The notes below the pieces were generated by a model. That model did not search any database. It was not told the DNA's origin and saw only the letters and a list, made by a program, of their open reading frames with translations. A stretch of 64,000 bases of DNA, from assembly GCA_964035545.1 (NCBI GenBank), contig OZ037771.1, positions 7,668,690 through 7,732,689 on the forward strand, in the 5' to 3' direction. Below, piece by piece: positions 35,701 to 50,700 of this stretch. This DNA is from Bugula neritina (lineage: Eukaryota; Bryozoa; Gymnolaemata; Cheilostomatida; Bugulidae). Position 1 is the stretch's first letter; every line of letters starts with the position of its first letter. The position numbers and the translations under genes are program-made.

Positions 35701-38700
35701 GTGAGTCGGCCGCAAGGCCCACCAATACCTCCGGCTTGGGCACTCAAAAACCGCTTTGAAGGTTTGCTTGATGAGGGAGTGAACGACGAATGGGAGCACA
35801 ACAGGGATTTTCCTCGGTTGCCCACACGAGCATCAGTCCGAGAATTCACTCGGCCGCCCGTGTGTGAGCGAGACCGAGACGTACCCTGCCCGCCCATGCA
35901 ACGTCGACGACCCCCTCGCAACCGAAAAGCACAGGTGCATCCCCAATTCCATGCACATGAGGTGTCGCCTCAAGAGACAAATCGCTCAGTGAGCGCCCAG
36001 CCATATGGAAGCAGCTATTTCCTCCCCGGCAAAATTGCTGGTAAAGCTGCCACATTCCTGTTGGATACTGGGTGTACCACAAATCTACTGAGTCGACGTC
36101 TCTTCGACACTCTCAGTGCCAAGGACAGGGCTAGCCTAGAACCATATGAGGGGGAACGCGGCACGTTGGCGGACGGGTCGTGTATTCCTTTCTATGGGGT
36201 AATCCAGTTGACTGGTAGAGTCCGTGATCAGATGATCAGTGAGACCTTCATCGTCAGTCAACTCAAGGAGGATGCCATCTTGGGCATGCCATTTCTGAAG
36301 CGACACAGGTGCTACATCGACTTTAGCAAGTCGGCAGTAGTGATGGCGGGGCGTGAGCTGGCCTGTGTCGACCGATTTGGCCGACCCTTGGTGGGGGGAG
36401 TGCAGGTGGTACAGCGCTGTACTGTACCTGGGCGCTCCCGGGCTACAGTTCGCTGCAGAGTGAACTGTAGGGAGATCTCCGAGCTCGGAGTGGTGGAAGG
36501 TGCACTGGGGGGCGTCCAGCTCGCTAACAGTCTGAATAGACTGGATGAGCGGAGGGAGTTCCTGGTCCAGTGCGTAAACCCTTTCACGGAGCCGGTAGAA
36601 TTACCGGCTGGGTCTCTAGTAGGGAAGTTCCACTCCGTGCAAGAGGAGGATGTAGGGCCCGCGCTGGAAACAGCGGGCGGTGCCCGGGGAGTACCCACTA
36701 GAGACGGCAGGGGGCCGGTGCCTGAACACGTAGCAGAGTTGTACGAGGATGCCTGTGATGGCTGCGAGAGCAAGCGAGAACGCCTGGAGATGGCGCGGCT
36801 ACTCTCTGAGTACAAGGATGTGTTCAGTTGCGGCGACCATGACATGGGTCTGACTGAGACGGTTCGTCATGAGATACCCCTGGCGGCGGGGATGGTGCCG
36901 ATTCGGCAGCCGACCCGCCGGTTAGGTCCTGAGAAGGAGAGAGAAGTGAGCCGTCAGGTGCAAGACCTTCTGAACCGGGACCTGATTGAGCCAGGCCATG
37001 GGGCCTGGAGTTCTCCAGTCGTCCTGGTTCGGAAAAAGGATGGTAGCTGGAGGTTTTGCGTTGATTATCGCAGGCTGAACAGCGTGACCATCCAGGACGC
37101 TTACCCTCTCCCGAGGATTGATGAGTCGCTCGATGCCTTAGCTGGTAGCAAGTTCTTCAGCACGTTAGACTTGTTAAGCGGGTATTGGCAGGTGCCCCTG
37201 AGTCCTGAAGCACAGGACAAGGCCGCGTTTATAACGCGGGATGGGCTCTGGAAATGGAAGGTGTTGCCATTCGGACTTACGTCCGCACCAGCCACCTTCC
37301 AGCGACTCATGGAGCAGGTCCTGAGTGGACTGCACTGGAAGACCTTGCTCATATATCTCGATGATGTCATCGTCATCTCCCCCGACTTCGACACACATGT
37401 CAGTCGACTCAGGGAGGTGTTCGACAGACTCCGAGCTGCTAACCTGAAGCTGAAGCCCTCGAAGTGTGCATTACTGCAACGCGAGGTCAAGTACCTGGGC
37501 CATGTAGTTGGTCGAGACGGGGTCGCCACCGACCCCGAGAAGGTACGGGCCGTGAGGGACTGGGCCGTTCCTGTCGACCTCTCTGAATTGCGGGCATTCC
37601 TGGAGCTGGTTGGGTACTATCGTCAGTACATACCAGACTTCGCAGGAATTGCACAGCCGTTAAATCGGCTGACCGCAAAGGGGGTGCGATGGCAGTGGAC
37701 GCAAGCTGAGCAGAAGGCATTTGACCACCTGAAGGATCGCCTGGTGGAGGCACCCATCTTGGCGTATCCTGACCCTGCGAAGGAGTACATTTTGGATACT
37801 GATGCCAGTAACCATAATGTGGGGGCTGTGCTATCGCAGGTCCAAGATGGTCGCGAGGTGGTGGTAGCTTACTATAGCAAGGCCCTGTCGGCGCCTGAGA
37901 AGAACTACTGTACAACCAGGAGGGAACTCTTGGCAGTAGTCAAGGCGGTCAAACACTTTAGACCATATCTATACGGGCGCACATTCCGGCTTCGGACGGA
38001 TCATGCGTCCCTGATATGGCTGTGTCGACGGGCAGAACCATCCAGCCAAGTGGCGCGCTGGCTAGAGATCCTGGCAGAGTTTTCTTATCGGATCGAACAT
38101 CGACCCGGTAAGAAACACGGTAATGCAGATGGACTCAGCCGCCGCCAGGCAGATGGGTGTAAGCAATGCCAGAATATCGAGCGCAGGGACGGTGGACCCC
38201 CTCGCTCGGACGTCGAAGCGCAGTTGGGGAAAGCGGGTGTGTACAGCTGGGAAGAAGGGCAACTCCTGTCCGAATCACCCAACAAAGCTGTTAACAACCT
38301 TCACGCAAACCCCACGTTGCTTCGGAACGTCAGGGAGCTATGTCGGCTCCAGTCCACGCTACCAGGAGTGGTAGCTGACCTAGTCCGGGCCAAGAAGGAG
38401 GGACGGCGGCCGAGTGAGGCCGAACAGCGAGTGAAGAGTACTGAGTTTAAGTACTTCTGTGACCGCTGGGACTCCCTAAGGTTCAACAGCGATGGGCTGC
38501 TAACGATCACGTTGGCAGTCGGCACCAATCGCAGTGAACGAGAGAGGGTAGTCTGCCCGTCAGCTCTGCGGCGGGAGTTGATCTGGGACACCCATAAGCA
38601 AGCTCACGCAGGAGCTAGCCGGGTGATCAGGTGTCTTCAACTCCAGTGGTTTTGGCCCGGTATGACCCGGGATGTCCGACTCCGGGTGCGGAAGTGCGAG

Positions 38701-41700
38701 GTGTGCCAAGCTAGCAAGCATGGCCGCCCCACTGAGACCGCAGGGAGGCGTCGCCTCCATGCCGGTCGTCCGTGGCAGGTGGTTGCTGTCGATCTGGTAG
38801 GCCCCATGCCCACTACAGCGAAAGGTAATAACTGGATACTGGTATTAACTGACCATTTCACGCGGTGGTCTGATGCACTGGCTATTCCAGATGCGTCGGC
38901 CCCCTCGGTGGCCAGAGCTCTGGATCAACAAGTGTTCTGCTATTTCGGCTTGCCGGAGCAGATACACTCTGACCAGGGCGCCCAGTTTCAGTCGCAACTT
39001 ATGAGCGATCTCTGTAGAATGTGGGGGGTAAACCAGAGTCGGACGACCCCGTATCACCCGCAAGGGAACGGGGTCGTGGAGCGGAACAACCGAATGCTAG
39101 GGGATTCTCTGAGAAGCCTGCTTATCGGTAGGAGCCAGGAAGAGTGGGACTTGGTGTTGCCGCAGATCATGCGAGCGTACCGTAGTACCCCTCACTCCAG
39201 TACACTGGAGACCCCTAATTTTCTCATGCTGGGGAGAGAAACAAGGGTTCCTGAGCACGTAACCTATCATGTTCCGAATCCAGAGAGCAATGTCCACGAC
39301 TACGTGGACAAGCTCGTAAAACGCATGGGGACGGCTCACGAGGTGCTACGTGAGCAGCAGTGGCAGGTCAGGAGTGGTGACTCTGACGACCCACCTTTAT
39401 ACAAGGTGGGGGACTGGGTCTGGATGACCAGTCATCGCCGCAGGCGCGGACAGGCAGCCAAGTTGCAGCCGAAGTTCGTAGGTCCCTACTGCGTAATTGA
39501 GGTAATGCCAAATCATACATACAAAGTGGAACGGTCTGGACAAGTGTCGGTCCAGAACGAGGCACGGCTAAAACCTCACTGGGCAAGTCCTGATGCGGCA
39601 GGTCAAGCACCTCCTCTCTTAGAGCCAGCTAGGCGCCCTCCTATGAGGGGGCGACCCATGGCATATCGAGAGATTGAGGAGATACTGCCAGACCAGGACG
39701 GGGCGGCTGATGCGCCAGCCGACCAGCCCCAACCTCCTCCACCCCAGGAAGAGGAGGTCGACACACCTGAAGACCTGTCGGAGCCGGCACCACCACCTGT
39801 GGAGCCGGTCGACAGGCCCATCGTCCCGGATGAGATGGCAATTCCTCAAAATCATGAGGAAGAGGCAGCTGGGGGGGGACCACCCGTACTGGTGGACCCC
39901 CCCGTACTGGCGACACCACCCGTGGTGGAAGAGTCACCAGTCGTAGCAAATTCCCCAGTGCAGTTGGAGCGTAGCCAACGCACTAGGGCGCCTCCATCTT
40001 ATTTAAAAGATTTCTTGTGTGATGCAGTGGAAAAACATCCAGCAGCTATCATAAAAGAAATCTGGGGGGACGAGCAATTGAGAGTTGCGTTTCCAAGGTA
40101 TAAGGAGACGCAATTGTGAGTTGCCTACCCCAGTGGTGTGACACAAAACACCACCGGGGGTAAGAAATGAGCGAAGTCAGCTCGCTAGTGAAAGGGGTGT
40201 TATACAATCACTTTCACTGCGGAAAGCGTTCTTTTCTGATTCAACTGCCAACGTGCACGCATGTACTTGGCAGGCTGGCGCACTACGTAGCCTAAGTGAG
40301 CAGCAGACTAAAGTCAGGGCTGTCTTATGGTAAGTCTACTAGTATAATTCTATTATTTAAGTAGAATTCAAGCTGGTAGCCTAAATCAGTCTCGCTTTAT
40401 CATAACGATAAAGTTGATTTCCCAAGTCAGGTGATTCACTGATGACTTGAGTGGGGCGGTCGACCACATGATTAATTATTAATCAGTGGTTAGTGATTGC
40501 GAGACTCAGTCGAGGTGTCGTACTGACAGGTGCAAACCCCTTCAACAGTTGTTGGCATTCTGTTGCAGGTGAGACTGGAATGGCGGGGCCAAATTCCTTC
40601 TCATGGCATAACGCAGTCACATTATTCATCTCAACTTTTGGCTAGATGCTGGCTGCTTGACTAGATTCTTGTAGCGACATGACAGCAGTGCTGATGGCTG
40701 TCATCACAGAAGTGCCAGAGACAACTGGCACGTAGCTCCTTCCTCCCCTCCTCTGGCGATCACGTTCCGGTATAGGCAGAGTAGTTCTTCCCTCTTCTCC
40801 CCTGTGGCTACATCCTAATAAGAAGAAGAAGTAATATTAAAGATTCCTGCATGAAGTTAAAAAGTAAAAATAGAAGTTAAGAAGAAGAAGTAATACTAAA
40901 GATTCCTGCATGAAGTTAAAAAGTAAAAATAGAAGTTAAGAAAAAGAAGTAATATTAAAGATTCCTGCATGAAGTAAAAAGAAAAATAGAAGTTAAGAAG
41001 AAGTCTTCCCTTTCTTCCTTTTGGGAATTCGACGGCGACGAGGTAGACGTTGGTAGTAAAGAGACCAGTCAACCCCCCCTCCATCTTTCCCCCCTTTGGG
41101 GAGATTCCTTCCACTCTCTCCCCCCTTTGGGAGAGACTCCTTTGCCACGCTTGATTCTTCTGGGGACTCATCGATTCCCCCATCGCTTGGCTTCGACTAG
41201 ACGAGTGTGAAGCAGTACATCTCCTTCTCACTAAGTTCATGCTACCCTACATCATTTGGTGAAGAGATTCCCCCCCCCTACCCTGTGACTGACCCGGATC
41301 GATCGTGTACAACATGGACATCGTTTTGAATACATATTTTGTGTTCTCTCATTCCTGGTGGTTTTGATCTTTTTGTTTTATTTTGCCTTTATTCCTTTTG
41401 TTATTTTTTTGAGATTATGTGCATCAATCGTAGAGTGTACTTTTCGATAGGTGTGGCGAGTGTGGTAGATTTTAGTGGTGCAAGTATATTGTATTAATCG
41501 AAAAGGTTTACTCTATATTGTTTTATGTATCTTGTGAGTTCGACACTGTCGGAGTGTAACTATGGACAGTAGTGGCACCATTAGTAGCCACCAATCAGGA
41601 CAGTGACACTAATTGATAGCAGGTGGAGCTAGCTACTCGTAGTTGCAGTGCGCTGAGTAGCTAGCCGGCAGAGCAGCTTGGGACTTCATTTAGAACAGTT

Positions 41701-44700
41701 GTGTATTAAAGCTCACTAATTATGTAATCGTTTTCTATTCATGCTAGCAGTAAATAACCTTCTTGTATTTGTGTAAATAATAAAGTATCTTATCGTAAAC
41801 AACCTGTCGCAGTGGCTTTGATTAAGTAGACCCACAAATAATAATAGTGAACTGGCAAAATTCACTACAATATTATACAATGTAGAGTAACAGTGAGGGA
41901 CACATTGCAGTAAAACTAGTGAGAAATATAAAAAGAAAATAAGATGATTTTACAAGCTCAGCAACAAAAGGTATGTCTTGAGAAAGTTGAAGAATGGGTT
42001 TCACAGCTACCTAACTGGCTATTGGGAGTTGCAACACATTATTCAAGTGAAATGTACTCTAAAGCTCAGAGAAGGCTCTGAACTGTTAAGGAATGTTAAA
42101 GAGTTTAACTTAAAAATATTCAGCTGGAAAACAAATACTCGGCAGCAGACAATAACCTGTACAGACTAGTGTATCACAGATTAAATGAAAACTAGATAAC
42201 TGTAACTCACACACAAATAGTCTATGTACTCAGTTAAGGTTTATGAAAGGTCATGTGACTAGACAGCACAGGACAGCTGCTACCTGCACTTTTTATTCTA
42301 TTTGTTTTTAATTTTCAATTGAATAATGGATTTGCGGTTTGAAAATTTTGGAAGATAATACTCTGAGTTAAATTTTCTTAATAAAATTATCCCATTCCTA
42401 AGAATGATGCAAGAAATATTCGTTTCTATCAGTGGACTAAATTCTTACTTTCAAAGCAGGAGTGAAGGATTAGAAGGTCGTCAACATCAAAGTTCCTCTG
42501 TCCAGTTGAAGTCTCAGCTTCCTGTTGATGAGTTCTGAGAGCAGAAAGTTCTGGTGAGGAGGAATTGGTACTCTGTTGAATATTCTGCTCAGTTTGACTG
42601 ACTGAGTTACCTGATTGATTAGTAACACATGTGATATACCAACCAGTATTCTATGTACATGTATGAAGACTAGAGTATCATATAATACAGTATTACAATA
42701 GTATAATATATTCTTACTCGTATCATATCTACACTCACCAACTCTGCACGCCTGAATAACCACAACTTTAGGCTTGCCGGCCATGTTGGGAAAATTTGTA
42801 GAGTTGATGAGACTGTAGATCTGTGTTAGATAGACTGGCTGTGAGTCAACTCCATGAATCATTCCATTAGCTCCGTGTGCAAACAGAAACAGGAAGAACA
42901 TACCATAAGTGTTATGAATCTCATCTCTAGTCTCTGATTGAATACACTGGAGTATCTCCTGTATATGAATATAACACAACACACACAGTATACAAACTCA
43001 ATGTGAGAGAGTCTATTCTATGAACAGGACTGACCAGCTCCAATAAACATACACCTTTATTCAGTACAGAGAGAATACAAGTGAAGACAACTCCCGAGAC
43101 TACATCCATATATTTGGTGTGAGTGTTGGGAGAGGGGAGAATCATTTCCTTCAATAATTGCAGCTCAGACACAGAATGAAGCAAACATACAAACATGGCG
43201 GGGAGGAGGGGGGTGCAACCCAACCATTTGTCAACATCTTTTTTTCAACAACTGCTATCCAAATATAGAGACAAGCAAGCATATCTGTCACGTCTCGTAC
43301 TAGCCTATAGAAAGTTAACTCTGTGAAGCGAAAGTTAGCCCCAAAGTTAAGAGATTGTATTTCCCTATTTTGATAACTGATTCAATAGACAAGTCTGCAG
43401 GCTATTATAACAGTGAAGTGAGACATTAACCACTAATAACTAGTCACACTACGTGATAAGAAGAGGGAGACAACTACAAGTAAATAGAAATATACCTCAG
43501 CTGTGAGATCCTTCTGCTTCACAACCTCAAATCTCATCTTCCTGAACAGAGCAAATGTGTTGTCAACATCATAACTAGAGCCAAGTCTCTCTCCTATATT
43601 TCTATACTTGTTGTTGTTTATAATCAGAGCTCTTCCTCTGAATGGACTCGTCATCTTGTATATCTGTAGATACAGACTATGTAATTAGTTTAGTACTTAC
43701 TGGGTACATTCTATATAGAGAATATAATACTGAATAGAACACAACTGACCTGTTCATGTTATATTATAAGTAACTGAAGAGTTAAAAATCATCCATGAGT
43801 AGACTAATATGGTTTCGGGCATATTGTGTGGCTTCTACTAGCCGGAACAGTACTGGGTAAATTGAAAGTATAACCTAGCAGTTTGTTCCATAGAATAGTA
43901 ACCCATCATTCACACTTACCGCACCGTAGGCTGTAACAACAAATATCAGCCATTTTTACAAATGTCTGAGCTTCCTGTATGGCGTTGCGGTATGTAATCA
44001 ATCACAATCAAGCACTGCTTAATTCAAAAATGTTGGGCGCACTTCTATTGGGCAGAAGAACTTTTGCGTCAACGCATTGGATATAATTGTCCAATTAAGT
44101 GTCGTAAACCATACCTAATAGCGAATTTTGAAAACTTCAGCCCGAACACATTAAAAATGGCTGATATTTTACGCTATGGCTGACGGTACAGTAAGCGCGA
44201 ATGAAGGGTAAATCAATCACAAGACTGTTGAAAGAAGGTTATTTCAAACTTGAAGTAAAGTTGATTATTTATAGCGCTAGAAATAAGGTAAAATATTTTT
44301 GCAATGAAGACAGCTGGTAAGTAGTTGGCAAGATGAGAGTGGAAAGAAGAGCCAGGGCTATACAGAGAAAACAGAAAGGAGAACCAAGGCTATACAGAGA
44401 TAATAGAGAGGAGAGTCAAGGCTATACAGAGATAACAGAGAGGAGAGCCAAGGCTATACAAAAAACAGAAAGGAGAGCCAAGGCTATACAGAGATAACAG
44501 AAAGGAGGGCCAAGGCTATACAGAGATAATAGAGAAGAGAGCCAAGGCTATACAGAGATAACAGAAAGGAGGGCCAAGGCTATACAGAGATAACAGAGAG
44601 GAGAGCCAAGGCTATACAGAGATAACAGAAAGGAGAGCCAAGGCTATACAGAGATAACAGAGAGGAGAGCCAAGGCTATAGAATATTCAACATGACATAC

Positions 44701-47700
44701 AAACCTTTGAAGTGTTGATGAAGAGAGACTTGATACTCTGATTAGTAGTAGGAACTAGTGTCAACTTGGTAAGATCTTCTGAAGTGGAGGTAGTACCTTC
44801 TTCTTCATCCGAAACATCACTCAGTACATCATCAGTACCAACAGTATGAGTAGCAGCTCCACTGTGTCCAATATTATCTACATGTACAGGAAACATCACA
44901 TAAACAGCTCACAGAAATGTAATGAAACCAACAACCTACAGGAACAACTTCAACTGTCAATAACAAACATGGAGAATCAGAAAGGAAGAAAGTTATTCCT
45001 AATCAATTCACTAGAAGTAAGTTTAATTCAAGATACCTGGTGGCTTGTAGTTGGTCTTCACAAAATCACTCAGTTTCTGCAGCTCATCTCCAGAAAGCTG
45101 GAAAGCTGCAATATAAGTATGAATTATGGAGGTTGCTATTACTTGGACAGTACATTACCATCTGAATATGATATAAATAACCTAAGAGAAGATAATCATA
45201 CTAACTTGGGCGTAAGAGACAAGCTGAGACATCTCTGTATGTTCCACATCTACCAGGTGATGAATCTGAAGTCATGGGAAGGAATTCACCATCTTTTGGA
45301 GGTCGACACCAGGATGGGTTGATGAACCTTTTCGGTCGCTTTTCTCCAACCAATGGGCAGTGAGCACACAAGTTGATACAGGTGATTTTACTTGCTCTCC
45401 ATGTGGAGTTGATGTACTTTACGGTTGAATGAACTGAAGTGGTCAACATCCTCCAAGCATTGCCTACCTGTCGACAAGCAGACGTTACAGAGATAGTGAG
45501 TTTACGAGATTTGTGGTCATGCAGCAACTGCAGAGTGTAAGCTTCGTCTCTCAGCTCCACTCCATTCTTTCTTACAGCTTTTTCACTACAATCCTGTATA
45601 TCATTGACAAGTTTCACAGAAATCTGGTGGTAGACGTACTGAGGGGGAGTCAAGCCACCAAACAATATGTCTACTGACAGCTTTACAGGTTGTCTCCTGG
45701 AGGCAGTCAAGTCGGTGAAATACTCCTGTGAGAAGTATGGCATAGTGTAACTTAGTTTCTGGGATGAATCTTTCATCTCGAATAACAACTGGAAAGATTG
45801 CAGCAATGCGACTGCCACCTTCATCTTGTCACTCGTGGTGAAGCTGGTCTCTGCTATCAGAAGATGCTGAGACAGCTTCTCGCTCATCCCGCCAGTTCGA
45901 ACAAACTCTTGAGCCAAATTATTAAACTCTGTTTCATTTTCTATCAACGGATTGTCAAGTGAATCCGCTTCAATCGCTGACCGTCGATTGTTCCACACTT
46001 CCTTCTCGTGAGTGAAGAATACGTGGAGCAGCTTTGTAACCACAGAGATGTCGTAGAATACCAGAGACTGCAAACTCTCCCTATCCTGGTACCAAATGAG
46101 ATGGCCACTGTTATGCATGTATGACAGAATCACTCTCAGCTGGTCTTCACTTTCCAACTTGCATTCAATGACATGTTGAAGCACTTCTGGAAATGTCTTG
46201 TAACTTCCATGGAATGAGTTGAATGTTTGAGCAACTTTTCTCCACAGAGTAGGCACCTTCTTCACGACTAGTTTACTGTCAGATATGATATGACTTCTCA
46301 GCTGATCAAACACCTCTTCATATTCATCACCCACAACATATATATCTTGTTCTTGAAACAACTCTTGGCGCTGAAAAAGAAAAACTTGTGCAAAGGAGCT
46401 GGAATAATTCTCTTTAGAATTTCCTTCTAGTTGTATCAAATTGAATACACTTTTGGTGTGGAAAAAGAACAGCCTTTTTAGCTCTTCAAATCCATCTGCA
46501 CTGTAAGCATCTCGGTGAGTGAAAACAAGTTTGGGTGCTCTAAGTCTAGGATTGGCCAAGTACAGATGTGAGAGCCAATCAAAATATGTGCATCGAACTG
46601 CTTCATTACCATTCACCTCCAAACAGAGCTCTTCAAACTCCTTTAGATTCACAACCACAATAGGAATACAGTTCTGTTTCAATGTGAACTGGTAGGTAGA
46701 TTGGTAGATTTCATTGCCACCAAAATCTATGAACTGAAGAACATTGTCACCAACCACTAACTTTTCCATATTGAAGACACGAGTTGTTTCATCTTCCACT
46801 GCATCAGCCGCTCTATTGGTTAATTCCCTTTTGCCATCGGATCCCACCAGCGTTTTTGCTAGGCTGGTTTTCCCAGATAACGATCTACCCACTAGAGCGA
46901 CCGTAGTTTCAGAAACTTCTACATGACCAGACCTAAGATCTTTATAATACTGTCTGATAGCCGGTAGTCCGTCTATACACACAGCATAAGGTGGAGATGT
47001 GAGTGATTCACACCCTAAGCAGTTCAGTTCAGTCAGATTAGGCATGTTGAGAAGTTGAGGAGTTAAACATGTCATCTTAGTGTTGAATGGCAAGTCCATG
47101 TATCGGAGATTCTGGAGTTGACCAACACTACCAAGTAAGTATATAATATAACTTTAGTATTATTCTATATCAAATGTGTTATGCTTAAAAGTAAAACTTG
47201 ATTAAATACATAATAGTTAAGTATCTAACATAGCCTGGGAGATAAATAGTGTTTGACAGTACAACTGTTGCAAATGACTAGAACACAGGTCAAACTGAAA
47301 ATATAGCCTAGAATGCCTACTTGACTTAACAGTAAAACCATTACAGTGAAAAAATTGAGTATAGATTTAAAATTTGCAGATTTTATTACATTTGAAAACT
47401 TTTGTACTACAATAATACAATTGCAATATATGGAAATTGTATTATTGCAAAACTATTACAGCCATGCGTAAAAGTTTTGACACCCCCATGCACTTTTTGC
47501 AGCTTTGAGAAATGGCTAAACAGGATTTTCAATTTCTCAATACTCTAAAAAACTTAAAATAATGCCAAACTGTTGCATATGGTGTTGTGTGTTGTCTTCT
47601 AATCTAACTAAACAAGTTTAAATAATATTTTAATAATATTAAATAGATAAACTACATTTGTTCTAAGTAGCTCTCAAGCAGAAGTAAATTTTCAAGTGTT

Positions 47701-50700
47701 GTTTACCCATTTAGGCTCAGTTTTGCCCCCATACCATTTCACATACAAGGCAAAGTACTGTATTGTGAACAAAATATTTACAAAGTTTCAACCTGGGAAC
47801 AAGCATTGTGCAACTTAAAATGAAACTCTATTACAGACTGAGTAAGCAGTAATCACATAATACACCTCACAAATCTACTATTTCTCTAAACTCAGACTTC
47901 CCTTCATTATGGTGAGTGGTGGAAGACAAGATTTTAGCAGACAGCAGCTATCAAACTAAGAAGTACTGAAAGAAAGCAGTAATTGGGTTTGGTTTTTCAG
48001 CATTATAGGAAACTAGGGAGTGATTTATGGGATGTCATGACATTGGTGATTTCATACTTATAATTGGCTCATGAAAATTGGCTAAACCAGGTAAAAGAGA
48101 GAAAATTCAATTACTAGAGTGGCCCGTGCAGAAGGCCAAAAGAATATTTTTATAGACAATACAAAGAAGAGTAGCTGAGATAAAACCAACTGACATGGTC
48201 AATTTAGCTAGAACTGTCATCAATGCATGGTAATGGATATGAGATAAACCACAAAATCAGCTGTGTTAGTGGAGAATATGTCAGCCTACTGCCTAGCAGT
48301 CATTGGTGCTAATAGTTACTCACTCACACTGAAACACTGATATGTTATGTGCAACAATCTTTTCACACACGAAAACATCTCATTGTACAATCTTCTTCAT
48401 TTTGCTAACCAACTAAAGAGAAAATTTCAAATCCTACATAAATATGTTTCAGTGCAAAAATTGATGGCAAAAAGCTTTTTAGCATTTTTCTATTGATAAG
48501 CTTATGCTATACAATAAATAACAATGATCTAGAGTTGTAGCTCAGCCAATAAGTTGCATTTCATATATATATTTAAATATTTAAATATGTTTACGTAATA
48601 GAAGACAATATATAACTAACAAGTTGGCTTTCAAGCTGTTAAGAGGTGTTTTGAACAAGCTCACACAATACTCAACATTACTGGACAGCTTTCTATTAGG
48701 ACTCATTAACAGGAGGGGACAGTATAATTTCTATGAGCTGTCCCCAAATTGGGTAAGTGTTTAATACATGATTGCTTACTATTACTTGCCTACACCATGC
48801 CCCCCAAAACTAGAACTGATTCAACAGCATCAGATATTGATGCTACCATGAAAGAAATACTTCAACAACTGAAAAAGATTAATAATAGGATTGAGATAAT
48901 AGAAGAAAAGGTGGACAGTATAGAGAGTAGTCTGAACTATCATACAGAATGGAAGGAAGTGAAAGAGGATATGGATCAAATAAAGAATACCATTCCAGCA
49001 CTGAAAGGAAAGATGGAGGAGCACGAAATTGAAAAGGCAAATAAGATGGCAGAAATACAGGGCGTACCCCATCACCAAGATGAGTCCCTGAAGGATATAG
49101 TAACAAAATTAGCTGAATTGAATGATGTACACCTCACTCCAGTCAATATTGATATGGTTTACAGAAATAAATCCAAAAAGTCTATTATTGTCAAGTTTAT
49201 TCAGACTCATATCTGTCAAGACTTCATAAGATCATTCAAGGCTAAGAAAAACAAGTCACTTACTAGTAAAGAACTTGGTTATAAAACTGCATCTAAGATA
49301 TATATCAATGAATACCTCTTATACCCAACTAGACAACTGTTCCACAAAGTCAGAGAATATAAGAAAGAGAATAACTTTAAATTTGCTTGGACAATAAACC
49401 AAAAAGTCTTCTTGAGAGAAACGGAAGGTTCCAAAGCCATCCACATTAAGTCCCTATCTGATCTCTAAGATGCTTAAGACGCCAGTATTTATATAATCGA
49501 AATTGTTTTTCATATTCTAACAAAATGGAACTTTGTAATACCAGCAAACATTTCACTATAGATGACCTAAACAATATTTCTTGTAATGATTTTCGAGTGC
49601 TTCACTGCAATATACGCAGCCTTAGAAAAAACTTCAATAACCTTTTGGAATTACTCTCAATTGTAAATTGTTCTTTTCATGTTATTGCCATAAGTGAAAC
49701 TTTTCTCTACTCCAACGAATGCAATTACTTTCCGATTTCAAATTACTCTTATATAGGCTCATGCCGTGACTCCAGAGCAGGTGGATGTGGGATATATGTG
49801 CACAGTGGCCTGGCTGTAATTGAAAAACTAGAGCCATTAATTGAGGGTTCAGAGGCAATCTCTTTGTTAGTGGCCGGCTTGGATGAAGTCCCATTACGTA
49901 TTACTGCCATATATAGACAACCTTCGTCTGACACTGGTAGGTTCACTGATGACCTGCACAATTTTTTACACTCTATTTCTCATACTGATCACAATCACAT
50001 TATCACTGGTGATATTAATATTGATATACTTAAGCAAGAATCTGATAGCTACACTGACCTATTACATCAATACAGCTACACTCATTTAATAGAGCACCCA
50101 ACTCGCACTACCCAAACCTCCAGCTCTTGTATAGATCACATAGCCATAAATTTCTACAGTAGTAACGTCATTAGTGGTACACTTGATAAAGATATCTCAG
50201 ATCACTTTCCGGTATTTGCCTTTTTTGAGAATCTTGTGCAACCTAAATCTCAAACCTTCAAAAGACGCAGTTATAGATCACTTTGTGATATACAGCTAAA
50301 ACAAGAGTTTCAAAACTGTGACTGGAGCAAACTAGTATTTAAACATAATGATCCAATAGTAGCATACAGAAATTTCTTGAACGAAACATCTCATATATTT
50401 AACAAATTGGCACCTTTTCAAGAAAGGACTTTCCATTTCAATAGAAAAAAGGTGAATAACTGGATCACGGATCGTTTAAAAAAAGAAATTCACAAAAAAG
50501 ACAGGCTTTTTTCACAACACAAAGCTTTTCCATACAGCCCAAAACTTAAGCAAGCCTACATTAAGCAAAGAAACAAAGTATCAACCTTAATTAAACAAGC
50601 CAAGTATAACTACTATGATAAGCTGATTTCTAACCAAGCAGACTCCAGAAAGCTTTGGAATACAATCAACAATGCTTGTGGAAGAAAATCAACCTCTCCA

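Larger units (their letters stand above)
34260..41869 (+). mobile_element. Ty3/gypsy LTR retrotransposon, 7.6 kb, apparently complete
   Basis: The 409-bp LTRs (34260-34668 and 41461-41869) show no difference that I can find, so insertion was recent. Flanking ATAT duplication (34256-34259, 41870-41873), or ATATT if the LTR starts one base later; the empty site survives in gene B near 12955. Contains a primer-binding site, gag, and pol in the order protease, RT, RNase H, integrase. It is clearly GC-richer than its surroundings. It lies antisense in a gene C intron. Confidence 0.95.

Noticed and set aside
40896-41240. Minus-strand open frame in the 3' region of the Ty3/gypsy element.
   Set aside because: It is low-complexity, made of the reverse of the 59-bp repeats and C-rich runs.
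44341-44680. Regular repeats that could suggest a CRISPR-like array.
   Set aside because: The units are contiguous without unique spacers, and the genome is animal.
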